NCBI GenBank assembly: GCA_021776245.1 | Contig: JAJFGF010000010.1 | Coordinates: 1-64,000, forward strand | Direction of reading: 5' to 3' | From: Hyphococcus sp. | Lineage (GTDB): Bacteria > Pseudomonadota > Alphaproteobacteria > Caulobacterales > Parvularculaceae | DNA: 64,000 nucleotides | Shown: piece by piece, positions 41,647-51,088 of the stretch | How the letters are laid out: every line of letters begins with the position of its first letter | How positions within the stretch are numbered: position 1 is the first letter of the stretch | The notes under the pieces: generated by a model | Databases searched by the model: none | What the model was told of the DNA's origin: nothing | What the model saw: only the letters and a program-made list of their open reading frames with translations | Program-made: the position numbers and the translations under genes

Positions 41647-42330
41647 ATGACCAAAATTATTCTCGCGGCAATATTCGCCGTATCTCTGATGATCGCGGCC
41701 AATTGGTTTGCGGGATTTGTTTTTCGCGACGCCTATTCACACCAGCTTGTCATTGACATACCCGATTTTGACGAAGCGCCGCTTGTCAATCGCGCACATC
41801 TCCAACGTAGCTGGCCGCAAGGTTTAGGGGCGCTCAGCACGCGCGCGCAGGTGCGCGCCCAGATGCAGAACGTTGAAAATCTTGAGCCCCCTAAGCGCCT
41901 CACTGCTCTGACATCTGAGGTTGGGTCGCCGCCAGCGCCGGAACCTGATCTGGGAACATTGCTTGCGAGCGCTGACATTGCCAATGGTGAAAAGAAGGCG
42001 CGTGTATGCGGCAGTTGCCACACATTTGATGACGGCGGGAGAAACGGGACGGGTCCCAATCTTTGGGGCGTCGTCGGGCGCGATATCGCGGCGACGGCCT
42101 CCTATAATTACTCCGCTGCGCTTTCCTCAGAGCCAGGAAACTGGACCTTTGAAAAACTCGACGCTTATCTATTAAAGCCTGGCGCAGCGATCCCTGGCAA
42201 CAAAATGTCCTATCAGGGCCTTAGAAAGGCGAGAGATCGCGCTGATGTAATCGCGTATCTGAGAGCGCAAGGCGCTTCCCAAATTCCATTGCCTGCGCGC
42301 GCGCCGATCGAGGGCGGCGACGCTCCATAG
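41647..42330 (+). CDS. Membrane-anchored monoheme cytochrome c
   Basis: This 227-residue protein has an N-terminal uncleaved-looking hydrophobic anchor (IILAAIFAVSLMIAANWFAG), then a ~90-residue linker. A class I cytochrome c domain follows, with heme site CGSCHTF near 121-127 and the distal Met in GNKMSYQG near 189. It resembles the CycM/cytochrome c552 electron donors that feed aa3 oxidases. It is the last gene in the oxidase run, AAGGCGG preceding the ATG, and likely shuttles electrons from the bc1 complex to CuA of subunit II. Confidence 0.9.
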   Translation: MTKIILAAIFAVSLMIAANWFAGFVFRDAYSHQLVIDIPDFDEAPLVNRAHLQRSWPQGLGALSTRAQVRAQMQNVENLEPPKRLTALTSEVGSPPAPEPDLGTLLASADIANGEKKARVCGSCHTFDDGGRNGTGPNLWGVVGRDIAATASYNYSAALSSEPGNWTFEKLDAYLLKPGAAIPGNKMSYQGLRKARDRADVIAYLRAQGASQIPLPARAPIEGGDAP

Positions 42331-42500
42331 GCCCGGGCCATGCGTCATCATGCTGCGGACACGCTTAATAATTTGGCCGCTTTTTGTTGACGGCGCTGTT
42401 TCACAAAAAATCACTGCTGTCCGCGCGCCTCAAATAGCGGGCTTGCGAAATTTGCAGACAGAGATCGATTGTAATCACAAAAGTCGCCGAAATTATGTAG

Positions 42501-42640
42501 CTAAAGCATTTCCAAGCGGTTGGAAGCAGTGCTTTCAACGGGAACCGGTTCGCGTGAAGGGTGAGATTGGATAAATCGAACGCGACCGAACAATAACTTA
42601 GAGCCGGTTCGCGATTCAGTTAAGATCGGAACGGCTCTAA
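42501..42640. repeat. Dispersed palindromic repeat (two hairpins) in the 42331-42811 gap
   Basis: Two imperfect palindromes flank a conserved-looking centre. AAAGCAT-TTCCAA...TTGGAA-GCAGTGCTTT lies at 42503-42535, and TTAGAGCCG...CGGCTCTAA at 42598-42640. The centre contains GGTTCGCGTGAAG. This layout closely resembles an intergenic repeat I associate with Rhizobiales and relatives. The remainder of the 480-bp gap shows AT-rich leader sequence before the XRE gene and no other gene. Confidence 0.65.
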
Positions 42641-42811
42641 TATGGCCAGCTCCAAGGTCGACATAAGTGACTGTTAACAACTCATTAACAAATTTAGCGA
42701 ACACATATTGTGTCGGTTAGATTAGGATTTGCCGATCCGCACTAGCTATTTAGTCTCTCAATGTGTATCTGTGCATTCACTGTACTTTTCTTATAAGTCG
42801 AGTTTTTCGCT

Positions 42812-43198
42812 TTGGAACAGCAACCAAAATCTCCGGAAAGAGCCTCGCAACAAAGTGTCGTTGATCAATATGTTGGTCGCCGATTGAAATTATTGCGGCG
42901 TCAAAATCACATATCGCAAAAAGCGCTCGCTGAAAGATTGGGCATCACATTTCAGCAAATCCAGAAATACGAAAAAGGGCTAAATCGGCTTCCTGCCGGG
43001 CGAATGCTGGCGATATGTCTGGCCTTGGACATAACGCCAAACGACTTGTTTCATGATCTGTTGATGAAGGAATATCCGGTTAAAAAACCTGACGAATACA
43101 CCGATCAGGAAATGGAACTGATTGAAGCGTTGCGCCGACTGGCGCCGCCGCTGAAAAGCCAGGTCCGGCAAATTGTCGGGACGTTGGCGAGCCAGTAA
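42812..43198 (+). CDS. XRE-family transcriptional regulator
   Basis: This 128-residue protein has a Cro/CI-type helix-turn-helix at about 22-76 (RLKLLRRQNHISQKALAERLGITFQQIQKYEKG, then AGRMLAICLALDITPNDLF). A short C-terminal helical tail (MELIEALRRLAPPLKSQVRQIVGTLA) probably dimerises. Such small regulators with the QKALAERLGI-TFQQIQKYEKG pattern are abundant in alphaproteobacteria. Translation starts at TTG 42812; the next candidate start is well inside the domain. Targets are unknown; the following glycan genes are candidates by position only. Confidence 0.85.
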   Translation: MEQQPKSPERASQQSVVDQYVGRRLKLLRRQNHISQKALAERLGITFQQIQKYEKGLNRLPAGRMLAICLALDITPNDLFHDLLMKEYPVKKPDEYTDQEMELIEALRRLAPPLKSQVRQIVGTLASQ

Positions 43199-43309
43199 GG
43201 CAAACTCGCATCGTCAAAGCTACCCAAGTGAGATGAGAGGCGCGCCAAAAATTGCTTGGCCGCATGCAAATTGCGGTATAAGCCCAGACGACAGATATCG
43301 TATCATTGA

Positions 43310-44080
43310 TTGCTGGACTTCCTGATGGGCGAACAATCGCAACATGTCGATGTGCTAATGTATCATTCGATTTCGGATGCCGGCGGGCCAACCAGCATTC
43401 CGGCGCAGGTTTTTTCTGATCAGATGAATGCACTTGCCGAAACTGGTTATCAGGTTGCAAACTTTGTGGATCTTGTCGCCTGGCGCGATGGGCAAAATAA
43501 ACTACCCGAAAAAACAGCAGTCATTACTTTCGATGACGGTTTTCTAGATTTTCGCGAGGCGGCGTGGCCGGTTCTGAACAAGCTGGGGTTTCCTGCGATC
43601 GTCTTTCTTCCGACTGACTGCATGGGTGGATACGAAAACTGGAATGGCGCAAACCATCCGCCGCGCCAATTGATGAGCTGGGGCGATATTAGCGCGCTCC
43701 ACAAAGATGGCGCGCGGTTTGGCAGCCACAGTCAAAATCATGCAAATCTGACGCAGCTCAGGAAAGAAGAATTGGGCGTTCAATTGCGCCAGTCACGCAG
43801 CAATCTCGAAAATGCGCTTGGTGAATCGGTCCGCGCGTTTGCCGCTCCTTATGGCGCAGTAAACGAGGGCGTACTCTCGGCGATCGCAAAGTACTATGAC
43901 ATTGCAGCAGGAACGCGGCTCGGACGCACAGATACCGCCGTTGATGTCTTTGATATTCCGCGTTTGGAGATGCATTATTTCCGGGATATTGCTTTGTGGA
44001 GAAGATATCTTGAAGGAAAAGCAGAGCGATATCTAGCCATCAGGAAATTTGCACGAAACATTCGGCAAGCGTTTCATTAA
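43310..44080 (+). CDS. Polysaccharide deacetylase (NodB-like) family protein
   Basis: This 256-residue carbohydrate esterase 4 fold has VLMYHSISD near the N-terminus, the catalytic TFDDGFLDF near 73-81 with the metal-binding Asp pair, and the SHSQNHANL metal-His motif near 138-146, then FAAPYGAVN. It would remove N-acetyl groups from a surface glycan. There is no signal peptide, so it acts in the cytoplasm or on lipid-linked intermediates. ATG 43325 is an alternative start. It is followed by a glycosyltransferase on the same strand. Confidence 0.88.
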   Translation: MLDFLMGEQSQHVDVLMYHSISDAGGPTSIPAQVFSDQMNALAETGYQVANFVDLVAWRDGQNKLPEKTAVITFDDGFLDFREAAWPVLNKLGFPAIVFLPTDCMGGYENWNGANHPPRQLMSWGDISALHKDGARFGSHSQNHANLTQLRKEELGVQLRQSRSNLENALGESVRAFAAPYGAVNEGVLSAIAKYYDIAAGTRLGRTDTAVDVFDIPRLEMHYFRDIALWRRYLEGKAERYLAIRKFARNIRQAFH

Positions 44081-44171
44081 GGGCGCCATTGTTTCCCTGC
44101 TGTTGCTTGTTCTGCAGTAGTGACCTATGCGGGCGAGCGGCGCGCAAGCGCCCGCCCATGGGAGGCAAACA

Positions 44172-45374
44172 TTGCGGGTAGCAATTGTTACGACATTTTA
44201 CCCGCCCTATAATTTTGGCGGCGACGGGCAATATGTCCGGCGCCTTGCCCATGCGCTTGCAGTGCGCGGGCATCATGTCGAGATCATCCACGAAAGCGAC
44301 GCCTTTCGGTTACTGAGCAACAAGACGGAACCAGAACCGGCGGATGAGCCCGAAGGAGTTACGGTTCACCGTTTGAAAAGCGCGATGCCGGCATTGTCCT
44401 GTTTGGCGACGCAGCAATTGGGGGCGCCGCTTGTGCAGGGCCGCCGCATCAAAGAAATCCTGTCGCATAATTTCGACGTCATACACTATCATAATATTTC
44501 GCTGGTCGGCGGTCCTGGCGTGCTGCGCATCGGCGATGCAGTCAAAATTTATACCGCCCATGAGCATTGGCTGGTTTGCCCGATGCATATTCTTTGGAAG
44601 GACAATCGCGAACCTTGCAACAAAAAGGCTTGTTTTACCTGTAGCCTCAAACATCACCGGCCGCCGCAACTATGGCGCTATTCGCCGCTGCTGAAGCGCG
44701 CGGGACGTCATGTCGACGCCTTTCTGGCGTTAAGTGAATTTAGCGCTCAGAAACACAAAGAATATGGCTTTCCGTTTCCGATGCGCGTCATGGCGTCATT
44801 TCTTCCCGATGCGCCCTTGGCGACGCCGCAAGAAACTCAGACCCGGTCCTATTTTCTGCTGGTCGGGCGGCTTGAGGCGATCAAGGGCTTTCAGGATGTT
44901 ATTCCTGTTTTCGATGAAACAATGCCTGCGGATCTCTTGATTGCGGGTGAAGGAAATTTCGGCGCTGAACTTCGCGATCAGGCTGAAGGACGGCCAAATG
45001 TAAAGTTTCTGGGTACGCAAACACCCGAGCAATTGCGTGTGCTTTATCGCGGCGCCCGCGCCTTGATTGCGCCCTCGCGGTGTTATGAAGTTTTTCCCCT
45101 GGTGCTACTTGAGGCATTTCAGCAGGAAACACCGGCCATAGCCCGCGATCTTGGTCCCTATCCGGAAATTATTGGCGCCAGCGGGGGCGGCGCGGTTTTT
45201 AATGATGAAGCCTCGTTACGTGCGGCGATACTGGAATTTGCCAGGCAAGATGGACCACGCGACGCTATGGGCTTACAGGCGCGCGGCGCTTTCGATGCGC
45301 TTTGGTCAGAAGACGTGGCGTTGAAAAACTATGTGGAGCTGGTTGAGGAACTGAAAACACGCAAAAGCGCGTAG
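44172..45374 (+). CDS. Glycosyltransferase family 4 (GT-B)
   Basis: This ~400-residue GT-B transferase starts at TTG 44172, directly after the strong GGGAGG Shine-Dalgarno (seven-base gap). The ATG at 44127 lacks one and adds a non-conserved ASGAQAPAHG stretch. VAIVTTFYPPYNFGGDGQYVRRLA is the acceptor-side glycine loop. The C-terminal nucleotide-sugar side has FLLVGRLEAIKGF, FLGTQTPEQL, and the EX7E-like APSRCYEVFPLVLLEAF. A Cys-rich insertion (CPMH...CNKKACFTC) lies near 138-166. It adds a sugar during surface polysaccharide or glycolipid assembly. Confidence 0.9.
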   Translation: MRVAIVTTFYPPYNFGGDGQYVRRLAHALAVRGHHVEIIHESDAFRLLSNKTEPEPADEPEGVTVHRLKSAMPALSCLATQQLGAPLVQGRRIKEILSHNFDVIHYHNISLVGGPGVLRIGDAVKIYTAHEHWLVCPMHILWKDNREPCNKKACFTCSLKHHRPPQLWRYSPLLKRAGRHVDAFLALSEFSAQKHKEYGFPFPMRVMASFLPDAPLATPQETQTRSYFLLVGRLEAIKGFQDVIPVFDETMPADLLIAGEGNFGAELRDQAEGRPNVKFLGTQTPEQLRVLYRGARALIAPSRCYEVFPLVLLEAFQQETPAIARDLGPYPEIIGASGGGAVFNDEASLRAAILEFARQDGPRDAMGLQARGAFDALWSEDVALKNYVELVEELKTRKSA

Positions 45375-45491
45375 CGGGTTATGGCGGGCCGTTATAATAA
45401 GATCATTTTTGTTCAATCAGATCCTGCTCCAGATTTTTGTTTGTCGCGCGATCAAACCGGAAAACCGGCCCCCATTTTTCCCGGTCACGCT

Positions 45492-46973
45492 CTAATCTTC
45501 GACGACATGGCTTTCAAATTCCAGGCGTTTTTCGGCCCACAAGGCCTCGTCAAAATTTCCGCCTGTTTCGAGGCAGTCAACGGCGCCGATCGCCATGGCG
45601 AGCGCATGGTGCGTATTGTCATGAGCGAAAAGCCCCTGTCGGCCAAAAGAAAGAAGGCCGTTCAGACTGCTTATCCATTCGTCGAGGACATTGAAATGCT
45701 CTTCATAACCACGTGAATATACCGGATAGGCAAATTTCAGCCGTCGCGTCTCGGTCTTTACAACCGGCGCTGTCACAGGCAGCCCCATATCTGCCAGCCA
45801 TTGGCAATAAAGGTTGCCAAGCTCGTCATCGGTCATTGACCAATAATCGTCGGAGGGATCTGCCGGTAATTCGGCGCAAAGAACCGTACGGTTTCTTGGC
45901 TCCTTGCCGGCATAATAGTTTTTTGTTTCCGACATGCGCGATATTGGAACGCTTAGCTCTGGAAAATAATGCGCGTCATATTCCGAAAACTGGTCAGTTT
46001 CGAGGACCAGGTAAATCAGGATCATTCCGCGAAACTTGATTGCATTTGCCGCATCGAGAACGGCCTGCGGCGGCGGCGGCTCAATCATGCGCGCCATTAG
46101 ACTCAAGGGAAGGGTCGTCCAGACGCTGTCATAAGTGACGTGATGCTCGCCATTACTGTCTTTGTAGCGCAATCCGGTTACCCGATCGCCGTCTCGCTCA
46201 ATCGCAGTGATTTCAGCGCCGAGCTTTAATGTGGCGCCGTTATCGACGGCAGCTTGGGCGAAAGCTTCCGTGATCTGGCCGAAACCTTTTCGTGGATAAT
46301 GAAAAACACCCGATGTTGGCGATTTGAGGCCGGGAATTTGCCGGGCGATTTTCAACAAAATCTTGAAAACAGAGCTGCCGGAAACGCGCCGGTGCGCGAG
46401 TTTGACGGCGAGTTCCGATGGCTTCAGGCCCCAAAGCTTTTCCACATAAGGAAAGTAAAAAGCCTCACTCATTGCCGGGCCCAGGCCGCCCTCCAATATC
46501 GTGGCAAATGTTTCCTGCTGCGGTTTTTTCTTCGGCAGGATCTTTTTTATCGTGTCGAAAGCAAGCGCGAAAGCAAAGGTTTTTTTGATGCGCAACAACA
46601 AATCAATTGGCTTCAAAGGAAAATGAATCCAACGGCCCTGTAACAGGATGCGGCCGTGACGGGGACGCGTCAAAAAATCATCGCCCAAAAGGCGTCTGAC
46701 TTCGTTCTTGATGCGCGGTTCGGCAATTGGGTGAAATCGGTGGCTGCCATGGTCGCACCACACGCCATCGATCTGGAAGCTTGCAGCATTGCCGCCGACA
46801 CGGGGGCCTCGTTCATAAAGCGCGACATCCACATCTTCACGCTGGGACAGGTAAAAAGCAGCGCCGGCGCCGGCCGGTCCAGCGCCCAATACTGCAATCT
46901 TGTGTTTTGCGGCTTGCGCTGCGCCGGGTTTCACGGCGGCCGTTTCGTCAGCTGGCGTGTCGCTTTTGGTCAT
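45492..46973 (-). CDS. FAD-dependent amine oxidase-like protein
   Basis: This 493-residue flavoprotein has the FAD motif AVLGAGPAGAGAAFYL near 28-43, ERGPRVGGNAASF near 53-65 and DHGSHRFHP, as in protoporphyrinogen-oxidase/UDP-galactopyranose-mutase-like proteins encoded in glycan clusters. A leading ~23-residue hydrophilic stretch precedes the fold. The C-terminal FAD-binding FGRQGLFAHDNTHHALAMAIGA block is complete. Its role may be oxidation or isomerisation of a lipid carrier or sugar; the exact reaction is not deducible. It starts ten bases after the end of the flippase-like gene in the same minus-strand run. Confidence 0.82.
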   Translation of the reverse strand: MTKSDTPADETAAVKPGAAQAAKHKIAVLGAGPAGAGAAFYLSQREDVDVALYERGPRVGGNAASFQIDGVWCDHGSHRFHPIAEPRIKNEVRRLLGDDFLTRPRHGRILLQGRWIHFPLKPIDLLLRIKKTFAFALAFDTIKKILPKKKPQQETFATILEGGLGPAMSEAFYFPYVEKLWGLKPSELAVKLAHRRVSGSSVFKILLKIARQIPGLKSPTSGVFHYPRKGFGQITEAFAQAAVDNGATLKLGAEITAIERDGDRVTGLRYKDSNGEHHVTYDSVWTTLPLSLMARMIEPPPPQAVLDAANAIKFRGMILIYLVLETDQFSEYDAHYFPELSVPISRMSETKNYYAGKEPRNRTVLCAELPADPSDDYWSMTDDELGNLYCQWLADMGLPVTAPVVKTETRRLKFAYPVYSRGYEEHFNVLDEWISSLNGLLSFGRQGLFAHDNTHHALAMAIGAVDCLETGGNFDEALWAEKRLEFESHVVED

Positions 46974-46983
46974 GTGTTAACTT

Positions 46984-47958
46984 TCAATCGCCGCCGGCAT
47001 GGTCTGGCAGGTCCCCCGCTGGCGCTTTTTGAGACGTCAGCAGCAAAATAAGCCCGCCAATCATCCCGCCGGCAAACAGGATCGACTGCCATAAGAGGCT
47101 TGCTGCGACAATGCCTGCAGGATCAGCGCCAAATCCGCTTAAGATTGCAGCAAGACCGGCTTCTCGCACGCCAAGCCCCGCAAGGCTGAAAGGGAGAATG
47201 GCGACCAGTTTCGCTAGCGGCCAGGCGAAAAACCATTGCGCGATACTGGCATCCGCAACGGTTGCGCGGGCAAGGATGATCGTTGTCGCAATGAATGCGC
47301 TTTGAATGCTCATTGATAAGACAAGGCAGGCCATGAGCCGAAGCGGGCGCCGTGAAAAATCGGCGATCAGCGCATCAATTTTCCCCGTAAGTTTTTGCAC
47401 CGCGTCGATGCGCATTTTGCGCAAAATCAAATAACCGCCGATTGCCGCCGCCGCACCTAGCACGACCAGCCCAATAATGATCGCGAGTCGCATGTCGAAA
47501 ACGGCAAATCCTATGGCCCAGACACCACCGATCAGCGACAGGATTAACAGACCAAATGTGTCGAGCAGTCGGTCAAGAAGTGAACCCGCCGCGATACGCG
47601 CCGGATCGCTGGCGCTGCGTATTATAATGCCAGCGCGAACAACATCGCCGCCAGCAACTCCTGGCAGGCATAAATTTGCCGCTAATCCCGCAAAATGTGC
47701 ACGGATCGCCGTATATATCGGTATTTCGGCGCCGGCGCTAATCAACAAACGCCATTTCAGCGACGCCAATACATGTCCGCCGAGAAATATAGCCAATGCG
47801 CTCAACCAAATGTTTGGCTGCAGTTTTCTGGCCGCCGCGACCACATCGCCGAGGGGCAGGAAGTAGAATACCGCAGCCAAAAATACTGCTGACCCAAGAA
47901 GTCGCAAAGCCCATATTATAAATCCGGGTTTTGATGGAGTAGGGTCGGTTTTCATCAT
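46984..47958 (-). CDS. Lysylphosphatidylglycerol synthase TM-region/UPF0104 flippase-like protein
   Basis: This 324-residue polytopic protein has about eight membrane helices. The family pattern is visible in GGHVLASLKWRLLI near 60-73, LCLPGVAGGDVVRAGIII near 96-113, SLLDRLLDTFGLLILS and LPFSLAGLGVREAGLAAIL near 252-270. Such proteins are integral membrane partners in lipid or glycolipid transfer. Here it sits between the glycosyltransferase family 2 and amine oxidase genes, which suggests handling of a lipid-linked glycan across the membrane. Substrate is unknown. Confidence 0.85.
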   Translation of the reverse strand: MMKTDPTPSKPGFIIWALRLLGSAVFLAAVFYFLPLGDVVAAARKLQPNIWLSALAIFLGGHVLASLKWRLLISAGAEIPIYTAIRAHFAGLAANLCLPGVAGGDVVRAGIIIRSASDPARIAAGSLLDRLLDTFGLLILSLIGGVWAIGFAVFDMRLAIIIGLVVLGAAAAIGGYLILRKMRIDAVQKLTGKIDALIADFSRRPLRLMACLVLSMSIQSAFIATTIILARATVADASIAQWFFAWPLAKLVAILPFSLAGLGVREAGLAAILSGFGADPAGIVAASLLWQSILFAGGMIGGLILLLTSQKAPAGDLPDHAGGD

Positions 47959-47968
47959 GTAACCCTTT

Positions 47969-48847
47969 TCAGGGACGTAGGTTTAGGCGTGATATCATGT
48001 CTGCGATCAGGCCGAGCGACCAGACCATAATGGCTGCGAGAAACGCGAAAATTGCGCTCTCTGACAAATTCCACAGAACCAGATCATAAATTAGTTTGAG
48101 CAAACCAAGACCGAACAATATGGCGCCGAGCGGCAGAAAAATGCGCAACGGATTAAACAGTGCAATGACGCGCAAAACGAGAAGAATAAAGGAAAAGAAG
48201 TCAGTCGGTTTGATTTTGGAAACGCCGACCCGCTGCCCATATTCGATTGGCGTGTAGACGACGCGAAGCTCCGAGCACAGCATGCAAAGCGTAATCGTCG
48301 TCGTGAACGAAAAACCGGAGGGCAAAAGCGGAATAAAAGACTTTAGCGAATTGCGATTAAAAACACGCAACCCGGAATTGAGGTCAGGTATCTTTCGTTG
48401 CGACAGGTAATTTGCAAGGCCGTTTAAAATGAATTTTGCTGGTCGCCGCACAATTGGAACATTTTTCATTGCGGTTCCGCGATCGCCAACAACCATATCG
48501 GCGTCTCCCGCCAATTTGAGCATGTCCGGCAGTCGGTCCGCCGGATAGGTGCCGTCAGCGTCGATGATCGCCACATATTCAGAGTTGCCCGATGCAATAC
48601 CTCTTTTCAGTGCGGCGCCGTAGCCGGCGTTTTCAGGAAGATCGACGATGCGCGCGGTGGTTTCTTTCGCGCGCGCCAGCGTGTCATCCGCCGATCCGTC
48701 ATTGACGACAATTACATCATGGCTAATGCCTGCATCAGTAAGGACGGTTTGAACGCGCCGAACTGTATCAACGATGGCGCCTTCTTCATTATAAGCCGGA
48801 ATTACGACACTGAGGTCGACATAATCAGGTTTGGGATGCGGCGTCAT
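47969..48847 (-). CDS. Glycosyltransferase family 2 (DPM1-like) with C-terminal membrane helices
   Basis: This 292-residue GT-A transferase has VVIPAYNEEGAI near 14-25, VVNDGSADDT near 46-55 and the metal-binding IIDADGTYPADRL near 94-106. GLRVFNRNSL near 166 is typical of polyprenyl-phosphate glycosyltransferases. Two membrane helices end the protein (LRIFLPLGAILFGLGLLKLIYDL; AIFAFLAAIMVWSLGLIADM). It probably makes a polyprenyl-linked sugar for the neighbouring flippase-like protein, 10 bp downstream in the same direction. Confidence 0.9.
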   Translation of the reverse strand: MTPHPKPDYVDLSVVIPAYNEEGAIVDTVRRVQTVLTDAGISHDVIVVNDGSADDTLARAKETTARIVDLPENAGYGAALKRGIASGNSEYVAIIDADGTYPADRLPDMLKLAGDADMVVGDRGTAMKNVPIVRRPAKFILNGLANYLSQRKIPDLNSGLRVFNRNSLKSFIPLLPSGFSFTTTITLCMLCSELRVVYTPIEYGQRVGVSKIKPTDFFSFILLVLRVIALFNPLRIFLPLGAILFGLGLLKLIYDLVLWNLSESAIFAFLAAIMVWSLGLIADMISRLNLRP

Positions 48848-48977
48848 GAATCATTTTCCTTGTTATTTGAATTCTTATGCGCCGATTTTCGTTGGCGGCG
48901 AAAGGTTTAACGAAAGGTTAACGCGGCCATCGGAACAGCCTGCCAGACATTAAATCGAGGCGGTTTGGGCGGCGCGG

Positions 48978-50543
48978 TCACGCGTTTATTTTGCTTGTGT
49001 TCCAGGGTTTGTGGGTAGCGGCCAAAACAGCCGTGACCAATGGTAAAAGCCATATCAGCCGGCCTTGATAACGGTCCGCCGGCCCTGAAAGGACACCGCA
49101 GATGACAGCGTTAGCGAATAATGCCGCTGCAATCAGCGCGATCACGCGCCGCTGATTTATATTGGTGGATTTTCGCCAAAACACCAAATAGGCCAGCATA
49201 ATAAGCGACAGATAAATGACGCTGATCTGAAGCATTTCGGCGTATTTAATCAGGCCATTGAATTTCGGCGCAGATTCGGAGATATGCCAGGCGCCGTCAT
49301 CCCCTCGCTGCAATTTTTGACCTAAACCGATTGCCGGAACGCCAACGCGGATAATTTGTTCATAGGTATTACGCATCGCCTTGCGTATTTGCGCCATCGG
49401 GTATTCGCGCGCCGCGCGCGCAACAATTGTCATTTCTTCGGCTCTGATGCGGTCCAGCTGCTCGGGCGTCGCCCGATAACGCAATCCCGTTTCTTCCCAG
49501 AGAAACTCGCCGACCCCTATCGGGATCTCGTCAAATACTTCACACACAGCATAATGATAGGTGTCGCAGTGTTTTTCCAGGTGCCAGCGCCCGGGACCGT
49601 CGGTGACGGAACGGGCCAATGCAAATGGATAACGTTTTGGAGCGACGCTCGCTTCGCCGAATCCCACCAATGAGATCATTAAAATTGTGCCGACTCCAAG
49701 CGCCAAAGGCGCCGCCGCCCAGCCGTAAGTCGTAAAAGCGAAAGGGCGATTGGCGCGAAGGTCTCTGGTTATTCGCTCAAGCCCGCCGAGCCCGGCGAGT
49801 GCTGCGACCAAAAGCACGTTCCCGGGGTGGGCGGTAATCGCAAACGCTGTGATTGCTGCGAGAGTCAGCTTTTCGATCAGGTTCAACCTATCGAGATAAA
49901 CGAAATACAACACCATCGACAACACCGACGCCGCGCCGAGTATATCCGGCATTGCAAAAGATCCGTACCATGGCGCCGCCGACAGTAAGGCCAATATGAG
50001 AACGGTCGCTCCATACTCACGGGCCGATAGCGCAGGCGCAAAAGCGCGCAGAAATAACGTGACAGTAAAGGCGACCATCGCGGCCTGCCCGGCGACAATA
50101 AAAAAACCATTCTTTGCAAGCAGGCTCGTCAAATACGCGTAGACGCTGTAAGTCGGCGAGCGCATTGCTGCGATTGTATTATTTGCGTCTGCTTCCGCAG
50201 CAATCAACGGGCCGTTGCCTGCACCGTCCTCGCCAGCAGCCGTACTCGACGGCAATAGGTCACCAAGCAGGGCGCCGAGTTTTTCGAGTGCGAACGCGCC
50301 GCCTTTGATATAGCTGACGCTGTCGGGAAATGGTAATGCGCTTCCGTTAGCTAATGCCGGCAAAAGCAATGCAAACGTTAACAGCGCTATGCGCCACAAT
50401 GACAGGCGTTTTTGAGCGCCAACCAATTTGCCGCCTGATGTCCCGCCTGGCTCGAGGGATGTCTCGGGCGTAGCGCCGTCCGTTCGGGCGCCCGGCGCCA
50501 AAATGAGACGCGACAACCAACGATACCCGCCTTTTCCAATCAT
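48978..50543 (-). CDS. Large polytopic membrane protein, possible glycosyltransferase (unrecognised family)
   Basis: This 521-residue protein has about ten membrane helices. After the first helix, an extracytoplasmic loop contains PFPDSVSYIKGG, the kind of Asp-containing first loop found in GT-C enzymes (compare ArnT/PMT). A second large soluble loop at ~310-420 includes paired cysteines (HCDTYHYAVCEVF). There is no firm family match from memory. Its position beside a DPM1-like enzyme that could supply polyprenyl-sugar makes a GT-C role plausible, but this is inference. Confidence 0.7.
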   Translation of the reverse strand: MIGKGGYRWLSRLILAPGARTDGATPETSLEPGGTSGGKLVGAQKRLSLWRIALLTFALLLPALANGSALPFPDSVSYIKGGAFALEKLGALLGDLLPSSTAAGEDGAGNGPLIAAEADANNTIAAMRSPTYSVYAYLTSLLAKNGFFIVAGQAAMVAFTVTLFLRAFAPALSAREYGATVLILALLSAAPWYGSFAMPDILGAASVLSMVLYFVYLDRLNLIEKLTLAAITAFAITAHPGNVLLVAALAGLGGLERITRDLRANRPFAFTTYGWAAAPLALGVGTILMISLVGFGEASVAPKRYPFALARSVTDGPGRWHLEKHCDTYHYAVCEVFDEIPIGVGEFLWEETGLRYRATPEQLDRIRAEEMTIVARAAREYPMAQIRKAMRNTYEQIIRVGVPAIGLGQKLQRGDDGAWHISESAPKFNGLIKYAEMLQISVIYLSLIMLAYLVFWRKSTNINQRRVIALIAAALFANAVICGVLSGPADRYQGRLIWLLPLVTAVLAATHKPWNTSKINA

Positions 50544-51088
50544 GCTCTGTATTTGCCAGTCTAACTAAATTTTACCGAAGAGCCGGCGTCTTTGCATCAG
50601 CCTGCAAGGCGAATGCAGGTCGAAGCGCTCCAGGCCATGTTTGATATAAAAAACGGGCCAGCATGAGGCTGTGAAGCCGTCGCCAATGATAAATGTGCGC
50701 GAGCCATGCTGCATTTTCGAATGTCCCCCCCGACCCAAAATCTGATTTCGCGCTCAATAATTCTTTATTATCAAGAATTTGAACGCAACTAGCATGCCAG
50801 AAAAACGGCCGGATGCAACGGGGCGCCAGTGGGGATTCCGGGGAAAGTGCCGCGCTAAACAAGCTGTCGCCGTCGATCTTCGTCTATAGCGATGAGCGGC
50901 AGGCGCCGGATTGGTCTGTGGAGCGGCAGAAAAGAGAATTGGCCATGCCCGGCCAAATGCCTTCGATTACCCGACGTCTACGCCATTAATACTATTTGGA
51001 TTGAGGTCTTTGGCCGTTCCTCAAGCTGAGATTGCATAGTCACGTCGATCCGGTTTAGTTTCGTTGCCCGTTACAGGAAATTTGTAGC
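50544..51088. other. Intergenic region without a confident gene
   Basis: About 545 bp separates the glycan cluster from the nucleoside cluster. A 96-codon minus-strand frame at 50572-50862 has no ribosome binding site, an irregular composition and no recognisable features, so I do not call it. The AGGAAATTTGTAGC leader ahead of the gene at 51089 supplies its Shine-Dalgarno. No strong hairpin or promoter stands out. Confidence 0.5.

Noticed and set aside
45381-45716. 111-codon plus-strand frame after the GT4 gene
   Set aside because: Most of it is antisense to the amine oxidase-like gene, and its residues show no family features.
50572-50862. 96-codon minus-strand frame in the gap before the nucleoside cluster
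   Set aside because: No ribosome binding site, motif or plausible composition; more likely chance.
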